64,000 nucleotides of DNA from Halorubrum aquaticum (GCF_900113615.1 NZ_FOPZ01000001.1:310001-374000), one strand, 5' to 3'. Counted from the first letter of the stretch, positions 27,637 to 37,364 are shown. Numbers and translations are program-made. The notes: generated by a model not told the origin, from the letters alone.

Positions 27637-27993
27637 TTAGTCCTCGTCGACGTTGACCTCGCCGATGAACGACCAGTGTACCTTCGTTTCGCCATCCGGC
27701 TGCGGTTCCTCGGTGACGTGGTAGACGTACGGGCCGTGGGGACAGTCGTCACAGCCGTCCTCACAGGGGAGCCGTTTCACGACCTCCGTGTATCCCTCGT
27801 GTTCCGTGATCCGAACGACGTCCTCGCCGGGTTCCGGTTCGATCGGGAGGTCCCGTTCCTCGTGAAACCGGAGCAGTTCCCGGGCGTGAACGATCGTCTT
27901 GCGGAGGTCCTCGGGCGAGAGGTCTTCCAATTCGGCGACGAGTCGATCGGGTAACCCCTCCGGAGGCGTGGGGTCCTCTGGGGAACGAGGCAT
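27637..27993 (-). CDS. Conserved haloarchaeal hypothetical with cysteine cluster
   Basis: 118 aa from the ATG at 27993. The N-terminal half is helical (LVAELEDLSPEDLRKTIVHA). The C-terminal half carries CEDGCDDCPHGPYVYHV, a closely spaced Cys/His set that probably binds zinc, followed by a basic-aromatic strand (KVHWSFIGEV). I do not recognise a characterised family. It interrupts the potassium cluster on the opposite strand. Confidence 0.7.
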   Translation of the reverse strand: MPRSPEDPTPPEGLPDRLVAELEDLSPEDLRKTIVHARELLRFHEERDLPIEPEPGEDVVRITEHEGYTEVVKRLPCEDGCDDCPHGPYVYHVTEEPQPDGETKVHWSFIGEVNVDED

Positions 27994-28297
27994 GTTCGAG
28001 GACTCTATCTCGGAGACATATAACGACTCCGCGGACCGCGGGCCACGTTCCAGCTGCTTCCCCATTATCGCGTGGAGGGCCCGACTCGGCCGGTTCGGTC
28101 GGTCGATTCGATCACGAAACGGGGGGTGTGTACACGATCGACCAGTCGTTCACGTGTATTCAGTATTTTTCAACGGGATCGAATAAATAGCGTGATCGGG
28201 TCCACGCACCATTGTTTTCGAGTCGAGAGCTGATCATCGGGTCTCCGCTCACTCTCGAAGGAACAGTTCTTATGAGAGGAGGATGTAACCGGCTGAT

Positions 28298-28735
28298 ATG
28301 ACCGAATCCGGACCGCGATCCGAGGACCTGCTCGCCCACGTGCTCCTCCCGGTGGCCCACGAGGAGGACGCGCTCGCGACGGCGGAGGCGCTCGAACCGT
28401 ATCACCCGGATCGAGTGACTGCCCTCCACGTCGTCGAGAAAGGCGGAGGAGTACCCGACAAGACGCCGGTCGAGCAGTCCGAGGAGTTGGCCGCGGAGTC
28501 GTACGCCGCGGTTCGGACGGTGTTTCCCGACGCGGACGAACATACAGCCTACGCCCGCGACGTCGCCGGGGCCATCTTCGACGCCGCCGACGAGGTCGAC
28601 GCGAGCGCGATCGCCTACCGGTCCCGGGGCGGGAACCGGCTCATGCAGTTCCTCTCCGGCGACCTCTCGTTGAAACTCGTCACGAACGCGGATCGGCCCG
28701 TGATCGCGCTCCCGCGCGTGGACGAAGGAGAATGA
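28298..28735 (+). CDS. UspA-like protein coupled to the APC permease
   Basis: 145 aa. A TATA-like ttcttatgag centred 27 bp before the ATG implies a leaderless start. It has the UspA layout (HVLLPVAHEEDALATAEALE; C-terminal RSRGGNRLMQFLSGDLSLKL), with the phosphate-binding segment modified (YRSRGGNRL in place of MGTHGRSGL). The stop overlaps the ATG of the permease (ATGA), so the two are coupled and may act as one unit. Confidence 0.85.
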   Translation: MTESGPRSEDLLAHVLLPVAHEEDALATAEALEPYHPDRVTALHVVEKGGGVPDKTPVEQSEELAAESYAAVRTVFPDADEHTAYARDVAGAIFDAADEVDASAIAYRSRGGNRLMQFLSGDLSLKLVTNADRPVIALPRVDEGE

Positions 28736-31014
28736 GCGACGAGGAGCTGGCGAAGGACTTGGGGCTGATCTCGGCGATGACGATCGGGATCGGCACCATG
28801 ATCGGTGCGGGGATATTCGTCCTCCCCGGCGTCGCCGTCAATGCCGACGGGGGTGCCGGCCCCATCGTCGTCGTGTCGTTCGTCGTCGGCGGCGTGATCG
28901 CGATGGTGAACGCGCTTTCCGTCTCCGAGCTCGGCACCGCGATGCCCAAGGCGGGCGGCGGCTACTACTACATCAACAAGTCGCTCGGTCCGATGTTCGG
29001 GTCGATCGCCGGCATGGGCGACTGGATGGGGCTCGCGTTCGCCTCCGCGTTCTACTGTATCGGCTTCGGCCAGTACCTCGCCGTGTTCGTCGGGCTCCCG
29101 GCGGTCCCGGGGCTCAACCCGATACAGGTCGGTGCGCTCGTCGCCGGGGCGATCTTCATCGGCGTGAACTACGTCGGCGCGAAGGAGACCGGCGGCATCC
29201 AGACGGTGATCGTTACCCTCCTGCTTTCGATCCTGGCGGTGTTCGCCGTCGCCGGCTTCTTCTCGTTCGACTACGCGACGCTTGCGGGCAACGAGGGCGG
29301 ACTCGCTCCGGGCGGTTACGGAGCGATCCTTCCCGGCACCGCGCTCGTGTTCGTCTCGTTCCTCGGGTACGCGAAGATCGCCACGGTCGCGGAGGAGCTG
29401 AAGGACCCCGGGCGGAACCTCCCGATCGCCATCATCGGGAGCGTCGGCATCGTCACCGTGATCTACGCGATCCTCGTGACGACGATGCTCGGCGTCGTCC
29501 CGTGGCCGGAGCTCAGTCAGGACGCGCCGGTTGCACAGGCGGCGCGCGTGGCCTTTCCCGAGTCGATCGGTCCCGTCACCGGCATCGCGGGCGGCGCGGC
29601 CGCGGTGATGACCGTCGGTGCGCTGCTGGCGACCGCCTCGTCGGCGAACGCCTCGATCCTCGCATCGGCCCGGATCAACTTCGCGATGGGCCGGGACAAG
29701 ATCGTCACCAACTGGCTCAACGAGATCCACCCAAACTACGCGACCCCCTACCGGTCGATCCTCGTGACGGGCGGACTCATCGTGGTCTTCATCGCGCTGT
29801 TGGGACAGGACATCGAGATCCTCTCGAAGGCCGCCAGCGTGCTCCACCTCATCGTGTACGCGTTGATGAACGTGGGACTCATCGTCTTTCGTGAGGCCGA
29901 CGTGCCGGAGTACGACCCTGACTTCACGGTGCCGCTGTACCCGTTGACGCCGATACTCGGCGCGGTCCTGTCGCTCGGGCTCGTCGCGTTCATGGACGGG
30001 ATCGAGATCGCGCTGTCGGGCGCGTTCGTCGTCGTCGCGGTGGCGTGGTACTTCATCTACGCCCGCAACAAGACCGACCAACAGGGCGTACTCTCCGAGC
30101 ACATCCGGAGCCGGGAGGCGGATCTCCCCGATCGAGTGGTCGGAGCCGCGGACGCGGTCGCGCCGAACGGGACCGGGAACGAGGGCCCGACGATCATGGT
30201 CGCCGTGTCGAACCCGCGGACCGAGAGCGCACTCATCACGCTCGCCGGTGCGATCGCCCAACACGAGGGCGGTCGCGTCCTCGCGACCCATATCGTCACC
30301 GTCCCGGACCAGACGTCGCTCGAGACGGCGTCCGAGAACCGAGCCGGCCTCGACGAGTCCTCCGAGGAACTCCTCGCCGCGGCGGCGGCGGACGCGGAGG
30401 CGTTCGACGTACCGATCGAGACGAAGACGATCCTCTCACACCGCGGGATCGAGGAGGTCTTCGACGCGGCGCGGACGAACGACGCGGACACGGTCGTGAT
30501 GGGATACGGTGGGACCCGGTTCGCCGGCGGACGCGTCGAGGGCTCGCTGGACGAGATCACCCACGACCTCCCGTGTGACTTCCTCGTCCTCGACGGGCAG
30601 CGGCTGGACCTCTCCGACGTGCTCGTCCCGACCGCCGGCGGACCGTCCTCCGACCTCTCCGCGGAGGTCGCGGGGGCGCTCCGGGACACGCTCGACGTGG
30701 ACGTCTCGCTTCTGTACGTCGCCGAGCCGGGCGAGGAGGAGGCCGGACACGAGTTCCTCTCCGGCTGGGCGGACGGACACGGACTGGACGACGCGAACCT
30801 GCGAATCGAGACGGGCGACGTGGAACGGACGATCGGCCGTCTCGGCGAGGAGTACGACCTCGTGATCGTCGGTGCGACCGAGCGCGGGCTGCTCTCGCGG
30901 ATCGTTCGCGGATCGCTCGCGTTCGATACCATCGAGACGCTCGACACGCCGGTGTTGCTCTCGGAGCGGCCGTCCGCGCGATCGCTTTGGGAGCGGCTGT
31001 TCGGCGGACGCTGA
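28732..31014 (+). CDS. APC-family permease with two C-terminal UspA-like domains
   Basis: 760 aa. Residues 1-450 are a 12-segment amino acid-polyamine-organocation permease: GTMIGAGIFVLPG in the first helix is the classic APC substrate/ion motif, and LGYAKIATVAEELKDPGRNLP matches helix 6 and the following loop. After a linker come two cytoplasmic UspA-like domains (about 480-620 and 625-750), ending FDTIETLDTPVLLSERP. This fusion is common in haloarchaea. The substrate may be an amino acid or other cation; the place inside a K+ cluster leaves the cargo open. Confidence 0.92.
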   Translation: MSDEELAKDLGLISAMTIGIGTMIGAGIFVLPGVAVNADGGAGPIVVVSFVVGGVIAMVNALSVSELGTAMPKAGGGYYYINKSLGPMFGSIAGMGDWMGLAFASAFYCIGFGQYLAVFVGLPAVPGLNPIQVGALVAGAIFIGVNYVGAKETGGIQTVIVTLLLSILAVFAVAGFFSFDYATLAGNEGGLAPGGYGAILPGTALVFVSFLGYAKIATVAEELKDPGRNLPIAIIGSVGIVTVIYAILVTTMLGVVPWPELSQDAPVAQAARVAFPESIGPVTGIAGGAAAVMTVGALLATASSANASILASARINFAMGRDKIVTNWLNEIHPNYATPYRSILVTGGLIVVFIALLGQDIEILSKAASVLHLIVYALMNVGLIVFREADVPEYDPDFTVPLYPLTPILGAVLSLGLVAFMDGIEIALSGAFVVVAVAWYFIYARNKTDQQGVLSEHIRSREADLPDRVVGAADAVAPNGTGNEGPTIMVAVSNPRTESALITLAGAIAQHEGGRVLATHIVTVPDQTSLETASENRAGLDESSEELLAAAAADAEAFDVPIETKTILSHRGIEEVFDAARTNDADTVVMGYGGTRFAGGRVEGSLDEITHDLPCDFLVLDGQRLDLSDVLVPTAGGPSSDLSAEVAGALRDTLDVDVSLLYVAEPGEEEAGHEFLSGWADGHGLDDANLRIETGDVERTIGRLGEEYDLVIVGATERGLLSRIVRGSLAFDTIETLDTPVLLSERPSARSLWERLFGGR

Positions 31015-31084
31015 GACCGATCGAACCCCCGCTTTCGGCACGGAGCGGTAGGCTTTCAATCGTCGGTTCTGAACCGAGGGATGA

Positions 31085-31768
31085 ATGTATCTCATCGTCG
31101 TCGGCGCGGGGGACATCGGAACGCCGCTCGTCGAACTGGCGACCGACAGCGGCAACGAGGTCGTCGTCATCGAACGCGACGAGGAGCGAGCCGAGCGGGC
31201 GTCGAGGGGGTACGACTGTCTCGTCATCAACGACGACGCGACCACGAAGGAGACGCTACGCGACGCCGGTGCCGAGCGGGCGGACGCGCTCATCTCGACG
31301 ACGGATCAGGACGCGACGAACATCATGGTCTGTCTGCTCGCACAGGAGCTTTCGATACCGAACATCGTCTCGGTCGTCCACAACCCCGAGCACATGAACG
31401 TGTTTCGGAAGATCGGCGTCAACACGATGCAGAACCCACAGAGCCTGATCGCGGAGTACCTCTATCGGGCGGTGAGTCGACCGTCCGTCGTCGACTTTAT
31501 GCACATCGGTGAGGAGGCGGAGGTGTTCGAGATCACCGTCGGGTCGGACGCGCCGATCGCGGGCAAGACGTTACGCGAGGCGGACGAGGAGGGGCTCATC
31601 GAGGAGGAGACGCTGATCGTCGCGATCGAACGCGACCGCGAGGACAGCCCGATAACTCCCCGTGGGACCACTCGCATCGAAGCGAACGACCTCCTCACGG
31701 TGTATTCTGGACGCGGCGTGACCCCGGACGTGGCGGAGGTCTTCGGACACACCGGAGATCGAAGCTGA
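31085..31768 (+). CDS. trkA: TrkA-type RCK protein (single unit)
   Basis: 227 aa, half the size of the first TrkA: one Rossmann domain (VVGAGDIGTPLVELA; IERDEERAERA) and one TrkA-C domain (VGSDAPIAGKTLREAD). Its size is that of KtrA-type regulators, which assemble as octameric rings on KtrB/TrkH. The next gene, 1 bp after its stop, is trkH paralogue 3, so this is a self-contained K+ uptake pair. Confidence 0.94.
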   Translation: MYLIVVGAGDIGTPLVELATDSGNEVVVIERDEERAERASRGYDCLVINDDATTKETLRDAGAERADALISTTDQDATNIMVCLLAQELSIPNIVSVVHNPEHMNVFRKIGVNTMQNPQSLIAEYLYRAVSRPSVVDFMHIGEEAEVFEITVGSDAPIAGKTLREADEEGLIEEETLIVAIERDREDSPITPRGTTRIEANDLLTVYSGRGVTPDVAEVFGHTGDRS

Positions 31769-31769
31769 G

Positions 31770-33464
31770 ATGTCCGGACGACGCGACGGCCTGCTCCCGA
31801 CGGATCTGCGGATCATCAGCCGGGACGTCGGCTCGCTGTTGTTGATGGAAGCCGGACTCATGGTCGTCACCACCGTCATCGCCCTCGGATTCCGGGAGTT
31901 CCACGCCGCGCTCGGGTTCTTCACCGCGGCCGGGGTGACTGCGGCCGTCGGTGGGGCGGCCAACCGAACCTTCGACGACGCACCGGACCCACAGATGAAA
32001 CACGGGATGGTCATCGCCGCCGGCGGCTGGCTCACGGTCGCGGCGTTCGGATCGCTTCCGCTGTTGTTGACGGCATGGATGACGCCGCCCGCCGCCATGG
32101 ACGCGTTCGTTCCCGCGGCGACCGATACGAGCTCGTGGGAGCCGGTCGGCGTCGCCGGAACCACGACGCTCTCGAGTCTCGCGTACTTCCGCGACCCGCT
32201 TCACGCGTTCTTCGAGAGCATGAGCGGGTGGACCGGGAGCGGTCTGACGATGGCCGTCCACGAGCCGTCGCTTCCCCGCGCAGTCCAGTGGTGGCGGTCG
32301 TTCATTCAGTGGGTCGGCGGCGTCGGCGTCATCGTCCTGACCGTCTCGATCCTCTCTCGACCGGGAAGCGGGAGCTACGCGCTCTACCGGAGCGAGGCGC
32401 GCGAGGAGAAGATCCACCCGAGCGTCGTCTCGACGGTCCGGACGGTCTGGAAGCTCGTCGTCGGGTACACGGTACTGGCGTTCTCCATGCTGTTCGTCGC
32501 GATCCGCGCGAGCGACGGCGCGTACGCGGAGTCTCTCTCCACGGGGGAGGTCGCGTGGCAGGCACTCAACCACGCCATGACGGGACTGACGACCGGCGGG
32601 TTCTCCGTCACCGACAACTCGATCGCGACGTACGACTCCCCGCTCGTCGAGGCCACGTTGTTGCCGATAATGGTCCTGGGGGCCATCGCGTTCCCGATCC
32701 ACTACGTCGTGCTCCGAGACCGCGACGTTCGCGAACTGGTATCGGACCTCCAGACCCGGTGGCTGTTCGTCCTGCTCGCGGCCGGCGTCATCGCGCTCTC
32801 GATCCAGAACGTCGCGTCCGTTCCGCGGACCACCGGCGCGTTCGCGACGCAGTCGTTTCTGCCGTTCCCGGTTCCGCTACTCGACGGTGCTCGACTCGAC
32901 GCGATCCGGGATTCGACGTTCCAGTGGATCAGCGCGATGACGGCCACGGGATTCCAGTCGGCCCCGATCGGTCGCTGGGTTGCCGGCGGCAAGCTGATCG
33001 TCGTCGGTGCGATGGTGCTCGGCGGGGCCGCCGGATCCACCGTCGGCGGCATCAAGATCGTTCGGGGGTACACCGTCGCTCGGGGCATCGTCTGGCAGTT
33101 CTCCCGCGTGTTCCTGCCGAAGAACGCCGTCGTCACCGCCCGCATCGGCGACCGGACGCTGGATCGTGAAACGATGGAACGGGAGTTCAGCGAGGCCGCG
33201 ATCGTTACCCTGCTGTGGATCGTGGCCCTCGTCCTCGGCAGCCTCGTGCTCGTCAACGTCGCCGGCCCGGATTTCAGTTACGCCGACGCGTTGTTCGAGG
33301 TCGCAAGCGCGCAGGGGAACGTCGGACTCTCGTCGGGGATCACCGGGCCGTCGATGTCACGGCTGGCCGAGGCGATGTTCGTTCTCAACATGTGGATCGG
33401 TCGGTTGGAGATCATTCCGGTGCTCGTGTTCGTTCGTGCCGGACTGTACGGGTTGGACCCGTAA
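31770..33464 (+). CDS. trkH: TrkH family potassium transporter (paralogue 3)
   Basis: 564 aa, the longest and most divergent of the three. Filter stretches are GWTGSGLTMA, LTTGGFSVTD, TATGFQSAP and NVGLSSGITG. The first has lost the usual TTTGAT pattern but keeps the filter glycine. The gate loop GGAAGSTVGGIKIVRG is canonical. Two extra N-terminal hydrophobic segments precede the first repeat. It starts one base after the stop of its RCK partner. Confidence 0.93.
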   Translation: MSGRRDGLLPTDLRIISRDVGSLLLMEAGLMVVTTVIALGFREFHAALGFFTAAGVTAAVGGAANRTFDDAPDPQMKHGMVIAAGGWLTVAAFGSLPLLLTAWMTPPAAMDAFVPAATDTSSWEPVGVAGTTTLSSLAYFRDPLHAFFESMSGWTGSGLTMAVHEPSLPRAVQWWRSFIQWVGGVGVIVLTVSILSRPGSGSYALYRSEAREEKIHPSVVSTVRTVWKLVVGYTVLAFSMLFVAIRASDGAYAESLSTGEVAWQALNHAMTGLTTGGFSVTDNSIATYDSPLVEATLLPIMVLGAIAFPIHYVVLRDRDVRELVSDLQTRWLFVLLAAGVIALSIQNVASVPRTTGAFATQSFLPFPVPLLDGARLDAIRDSTFQWISAMTATGFQSAPIGRWVAGGKLIVVGAMVLGGAAGSTVGGIKIVRGYTVARGIVWQFSRVFLPKNAVVTARIGDRTLDRETMEREFSEAAIVTLLWIVALVLGSLVLVNVAGPDFSYADALFEVASAQGNVGLSSGITGPSMSRLAEAMFVLNMWIGRLEIIPVLVFVRAGLYGLDP

Positions 33465-33495
33465 CGCTCCGGCGTAAACGGGGCCCGCTCCGCAG

Positions 33496-35136
33496 TCACA
33501 CGAACGCCCGCTCGAACGCACGGATCCCGTCGTCGGTCCCGACGACGACGAGCTCGTCCCCCCGCTCGACGGTCGTCTCCGGGCCCATCTCGGTTATCAC
33601 CTCCTCGCCCCGCTCTATCGCCATCACCGTACACCCCGTCTCGCCCCGGACGTCCGCCTCGAAGAGGGTCCGGCCGACGAGCCGGGGTGCCTCGAGTCTG
33701 ATCACCTCCACCTGCTGTTCTATCGAGAGCACGTCGCGGCCCTCGAGCAGGCGCGACGCCGACATCCGTCCGGTCACCGTCGCGAGCGAGAGGACGTAGT
33801 CGGCACCCGCCCGGTAGGTCTTCGAGACGTTGGACTCCTCGTCGACGCGGGCGACGATCTCCGTGTCAGGCGCGGTGTCGCGGATCACGAGCGTGGCGAA
33901 CTCGGTCGTGGTGTCGTCGGGGAGCGCGATCACGACGGTGTCGGCGTTCGCAACCCTAGCCTCCGAGATCGTCTCCGGCTCGGTGACGTCGCCCACCACG
34001 TCGACGCCCTCCCTCGCATCGGCGTCGACGACCGTGTACGGGATCCCGGCGTCGTCGAGCTCCGCCGCGACGGCCCGGCCCACCTGCCCGTAGCCGGCGA
34101 TCACCGTCCGTCCCGCGGCGAACCGGCGCACCGACGACTGGGTCATCTCGACGAGCCGCTGTAGCTGGTCGGAGCGCCCGGAGACGAGGAGCACGGTCCC
34201 GCGCGTCAGCGTCGCGTCCGGGGACGGGGAGGCGTCGAACTCGCCCTGGAACCACGCGCCGACCACGTTGACGCCGGCGCGCTCGCGGATCCCGCTGTCC
34301 GCCAGCGTCGACCCGGCAAGCTCCCCGCCGTGGCGGACCGACACCTCCGCGAGCCGGAGGTCCTCGCCGATCGCGACCGCCTCGTCGAGCTCCGTCCGGA
34401 GCGCCGTCGTCACCTTCGCGGCGAGCCCGCGACCGAGCAGCGGCCGCGGCGAGAGGACGTGGTCGGCCCCGGCGAGCCGGTGGTACCGCTCCAACTCGGG
34501 GTCGTCGACCACGCTGACGACGGAGACGTCCTCGGCGAGCTCCTTGGCGGCGAGGACGATGCTCGCGTCCACCCGGTCGGAGACGTCCGCGACGAGGGCC
34601 CGCGCCTCGGTCAGCCGCGCCGCGGTCAACCCCTCGGCGGACTCCGGGTCCGCACGGATCACCCGGTGGCCGTCACCGTACAGCTCGTCCGCGCGCTCGC
34701 GGTCGGACTCGACGACCACGTAGGGGACGTCGTGTGCCTCCAACTCCTCGATGAGGACCTCCGCCCGCGTGGTGTACGAGCAGATGACCACGTGCCCGGA
34801 GACCCCGTTCTCGAGAGTCGTCGGGGCGGTCTCGGTGAACGCCGCCTCCAGAAGCGGCGTCGCGACGACCGGGAGCGCACCGACGAGAAGCGCCATTCCC
34901 AACAGGTCGGTCACGACGATGAACGCCTGCATCTGCGGGCTGTCCCACGGGGCGTCCCCGCCGAACCCGGTGGTCGTGAACATCTCGACGGTGAACTGAA
35001 GCGAGTCGAGGAACGTCTGCGGGCGTCCCTCGTAGGTCGCCATCCCCCATCGATAGGCGACCGCCGTCCCGACCAGCGCCAGAAACAGCATGAAGAAGTA
35101 GCCGACGACCCGCCGCTGCCATCCGTTCATACGCAA
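33496..35136 (-). CDS. RCK-gated potassium channel (two-TM pore, tandem RCK domains)
   Basis: 546 aa. Two transmembrane helices (about 11-30 and 72-95) flank a pore loop with a K+ selectivity filter (MFTTTGFGGDAPW). Two RCK modules follow. The first Rossmann glycines are degenerate (VVICSYTTRAEVLI); the second is canonical (TVIAGYGQVGRAVA). Each has a TrkA-C-like domain. The family (MthK/Kch-like) is gated by ligands or Ca2+. It is convergent with trkH paralogue 3 and closes the potassium island. Confidence 0.93.
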   Translation of the reverse strand: MRMNGWQRRVVGYFFMLFLALVGTAVAYRWGMATYEGRPQTFLDSLQFTVEMFTTTGFGGDAPWDSPQMQAFIVVTDLLGMALLVGALPVVATPLLEAAFTETAPTTLENGVSGHVVICSYTTRAEVLIEELEAHDVPYVVVESDRERADELYGDGHRVIRADPESAEGLTAARLTEARALVADVSDRVDASIVLAAKELAEDVSVVSVVDDPELERYHRLAGADHVLSPRPLLGRGLAAKVTTALRTELDEAVAIGEDLRLAEVSVRHGGELAGSTLADSGIRERAGVNVVGAWFQGEFDASPSPDATLTRGTVLLVSGRSDQLQRLVEMTQSSVRRFAAGRTVIAGYGQVGRAVAAELDDAGIPYTVVDADAREGVDVVGDVTEPETISEARVANADTVVIALPDDTTTEFATLVIRDTAPDTEIVARVDEESNVSKTYRAGADYVLSLATVTGRMSASRLLEGRDVLSIEQQVEVIRLEAPRLVGRTLFEADVRGETGCTVMAIERGEEVITEMGPETTVERGDELVVVGTDDGIRAFERAFV

Positions 35137-35178
35137 GGAAAGGACGGTGCCGTGAAAAACGTGAGCCGTCGGTGCCGG

Positions 35179-35415
35179 TCACGGGGCCTCCACCGGCCGT
35201 GCCGCCTCCGCACACCAGGCGTTTCCGCGACGGCCGGCCCGCCGGAGGTCGAGCCGGACGATCGAGCCGGCGTCCAGCTCCGAGAGCTCCTCTCTGAGCT
35301 CCGGGTCGTCGTACTCGACGACGTACAGCGTCCCGTTTCGCGGATGTTCACGGAGCGTGATGGTTCCGTGGTCGTTACACGCCTTGACGACGGTGTACTT
35401 GCCGGTCCGATCCAT
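35179..35415 (-). CDS. Small conserved haloarchaeal hypothetical protein
   Basis: 78 aa from the ATG at 35415; a GTG one codon upstream is possible. The sequence reads as a compact beta-barrel-like fold (KYTVVKACNDHGTITLREHP, TLYVVEYDDPELREEL, GSIVRLDLRRAGRRGNAWCA). I recognise it as a family widespread in haloarchaea but with no known function. It lies between the K+ channel and the pantothenate gene and is divergent from the latter. Confidence 0.65.
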   Translation of the reverse strand: MDRTGKYTVVKACNDHGTITLREHPRNGTLYVVEYDDPELREELSELDAGSIVRLDLRRAGRRGNAWCAEAARPVEAP

Positions 35416-35507
35416 CACGGCCGGGAGTACGCGTTCGATCGACTTAGTTATTGGATCGGTTCCCGCGGTAACGGACCACTTTACTCGTCGCGGCGTCGAT
35501 CGGAACC

Positions 35508-36269
35508 ATGACCGGGACGGAGATCCCCGAGGACCACCCCAGATACGCGTCGCTTCTCACCCGACACCGCATCGAGGCGGGCGTCGAGAAGGGCATCACC
35601 TCGAAACAGGGTCTCATCGCACAGGGGCGCGGCGAGGCGTTCGACTACCTGCTCGGCGAGCGTACCCTTCCGAGCGCCGATGCGGCCGCGCGGGCCGCGG
35701 CCGCGACGCTGCTCGCCGCGGACCACCCGGTGTTCTCCGTGAACGGGAACGTCGCCGCGCTGGTCCCCGAAGAGACCGTCGAACTCGCCCGCGTCGTCGA
35801 CGCCGACCTCGAGGTGAACCTCTTCAACCGCACCGAGGAACGGATGGAGGCGATCGCCGACCACCTCCGCGAGCACGGCGCGGCGGAGGTGAAGGGGCTG
35901 ACCGGCGACGGCGAGATCCCCGGACTGAAGCACGCGCGCGGGACGGTCGACGCCGACGGGATCGGCGCGGCCGACGTGGTGGTGGTTCCGCTGGAGGACG
36001 GCGACCGCGCGGAGGCGCTCGCGGCCGCGAACAAGACGGAGGTCGTGATCGACCTCAACCCGGGGAGCCGGTCGCCACGGACCGCCGCGGTCCCGATCAT
36101 CGACAACGTCCTCAGGGCCGTCCCGAACGTGACGGCGCACGCCCGCGACCTGGCCGACGCGCCGCCCGCGGAGCTCCGGGCGGTCGTCGACGACTTCGAT
36201 CCCGACGCGGCGCTGGAGGCGGCCGAGCGAGCGATTCGCGAGGGGTCGTTCGCCGCCGACGGGACCTGA
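35508..36269 (+). CDS. 4-phosphopantoate--beta-alanine ligase (archaeal phosphopantothenate synthetase)
   Basis: 253 aa. This archaeal enzyme joins 4-phosphopantoate and beta-alanine with ATP, replacing bacterial PanC/CoaA chemistry in CoA synthesis. The sequence follows the family (formerly DUF137): HPRYASLLTRHRIEAGVEKG, ITSKQGLIAQGRGEAFDYLL, FSVNGNVAAL, VNLFNRTEERMEAI and the C-terminal IDLNPGSRSPRTAAVPIID. A later CoA step, coaD, lies at 59913-60407 in the same window. Confidence 0.93.
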   Translation: MTGTEIPEDHPRYASLLTRHRIEAGVEKGITSKQGLIAQGRGEAFDYLLGERTLPSADAAARAAAATLLAADHPVFSVNGNVAALVPEETVELARVVDADLEVNLFNRTEERMEAIADHLREHGAAEVKGLTGDGEIPGLKHARGTVDADGIGAADVVVVPLEDGDRAEALAAANKTEVVIDLNPGSRSPRTAAVPIIDNVLRAVPNVTAHARDLADAPPAELRAVVDDFDPDAALEAAERAIREGSFAADGT

Positions 36270-36302
36270 GGGGTCCGTCGGGATCCACCGCCCGGACTCG
36301 GC

Positions 36303-37364
36303 TCAGATCGCGTCGTCGTCGGCGGACGACGGGTTCCCGTGGCCGGAGTAGAGGTCGTCGTGGACCGAGAACAGGTCCTCGCGGGTCGGCGTCGCGTCGA
36401 CGACGACGGTCCGCCCGCGGAATCCCACCGTCGCGTCGTCGAGGGCTCCCTCGGAGTCGACGCCGCCGGAGAGCCGGCGCAGGCGGTCGCGCGTGAGTCG
36501 CGTCGGGTCGAGCGTCGCCGCGTACCGGAGGTCGGTTCCGTCGCCGCCCCCGCCGACGCCGAGCGAGACGCCGATCGATCCGGCGGCCTCGACCGTCGCC
36601 TCGAGGGCGTCCGGCGCACCGGAGAGTGCGGACCGGAGCCGGCTCCGACCCGTTTCCCCGAGGTCCGCGTACACCGCGGCGTCGCCCGCAAGCAGCGACG
36701 GGAGCGAACCGGATCCGACCGTTCCGTCGCCGGTCATCGTTCCTCCGTCGCCGGCCGCGCTTTCTCCGTCGGGCGATCGACCGGCCGCGGCGTCGACGTG
36801 GGCCACGGCCCGGTCGACGCCGGGCGCGTATCCGACGACGAGTTCGGTCCCGCCGACGGCGACCGCGTACGGCTCCTCTCGACCGCGGAACCGACGGGCC
36901 GGTCCGTCGGCCCGTCGGGTTCGAGCGGTCGACCAGCGTCCACGGTCCTCGACGGCGGCCGCGAGTCGGTCCGGGTCGAAGGACCCGCGAACGACGACCG
37001 CCCCCTCGATGTCCTCCCCGGAGAGCGCGACGCTCCCGGCGACGGCGTCGACGTCGGCGAGCGAGACGTCCGTGTGGGCCATCGCGGCGGAGAGCCGGGT
37101 CGACCACGGCTCGGGGAGGCCGACCGTCGAGACGGCCGCGGGGTCGACGACCGCGGTGACGACGGTGTCGCCGTGGGCGAGTCGACCCGCGTGATACGGG
37201 GCGATCGAATCGGTCGAGCGGTACGGATCGGTCGAGCGGTACGGATCGGTCGAGCGGTTCGTCTCGGCAGTGTCGGCCGCCGAACCGCCTGCGACGCCGG
37301 CGATCGACGTTCCGAGGAGTCCCACGGTAGCGAGTCGTCCGAGCAGCGTGCGTCTGGAGGGCAT
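36303..37364 (-). CDS. Exported hypothetical protein with Tat signal
   Basis: 353 aa. The N-terminus carries a twin-arginine signal (PSRRTLLGRLATVGLLG). Right after it come three copies of RSTDPY or a variant, encoded by an 18-bp DNA repeat. The mature part is Ala/Gly/Asp-rich with no recognised domain; it has a Ser/Gly-rich middle (GESAAGDGGTMTGDGTVGSG). There is no lipobox cysteine, so it is probably secreted or released into the pseudo-periplasm. The function is unknown. Confidence 0.75.
   Translation of the reverse strand: MPSRRTLLGRLATVGLLGTSIAGVAGGSAADTAETNRSTDPYRSTDPYRSTDSIAPYHAGRLAHGDTVVTAVVDPAAVSTVGLPEPWSTRLSAAMAHTDVSLADVDAVAGSVALSGEDIEGAVVVRGSFDPDRLAAAVEDRGRWSTARTRRADGPARRFRGREEPYAVAVGGTELVVGYAPGVDRAVAHVDAAAGRSPDGESAAGDGGTMTGDGTVGSGSLPSLLAGDAAVYADLGETGRSRLRSALSGAPDALEATVEAAGSIGVSLGVGGGGDGTDLRYAATLDPTRLTRDRLRRLSGGVDSEGALDDATVGFRGRTVVVDATPTREDLFSVHDDLYSGHGNPSSADDDAI
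37209..37262 (-). repeat. 18-bp tandem repeat, three copies, encoding RSTDPY
   Basis: Two identical copies of atcggtcgagcggtacgg and a third differing at its end lie in frame just behind the Tat signal of the exported protein. The unit of 18 bp keeps frame, so copy number could vary without breaking the gene. Confidence 0.9.
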
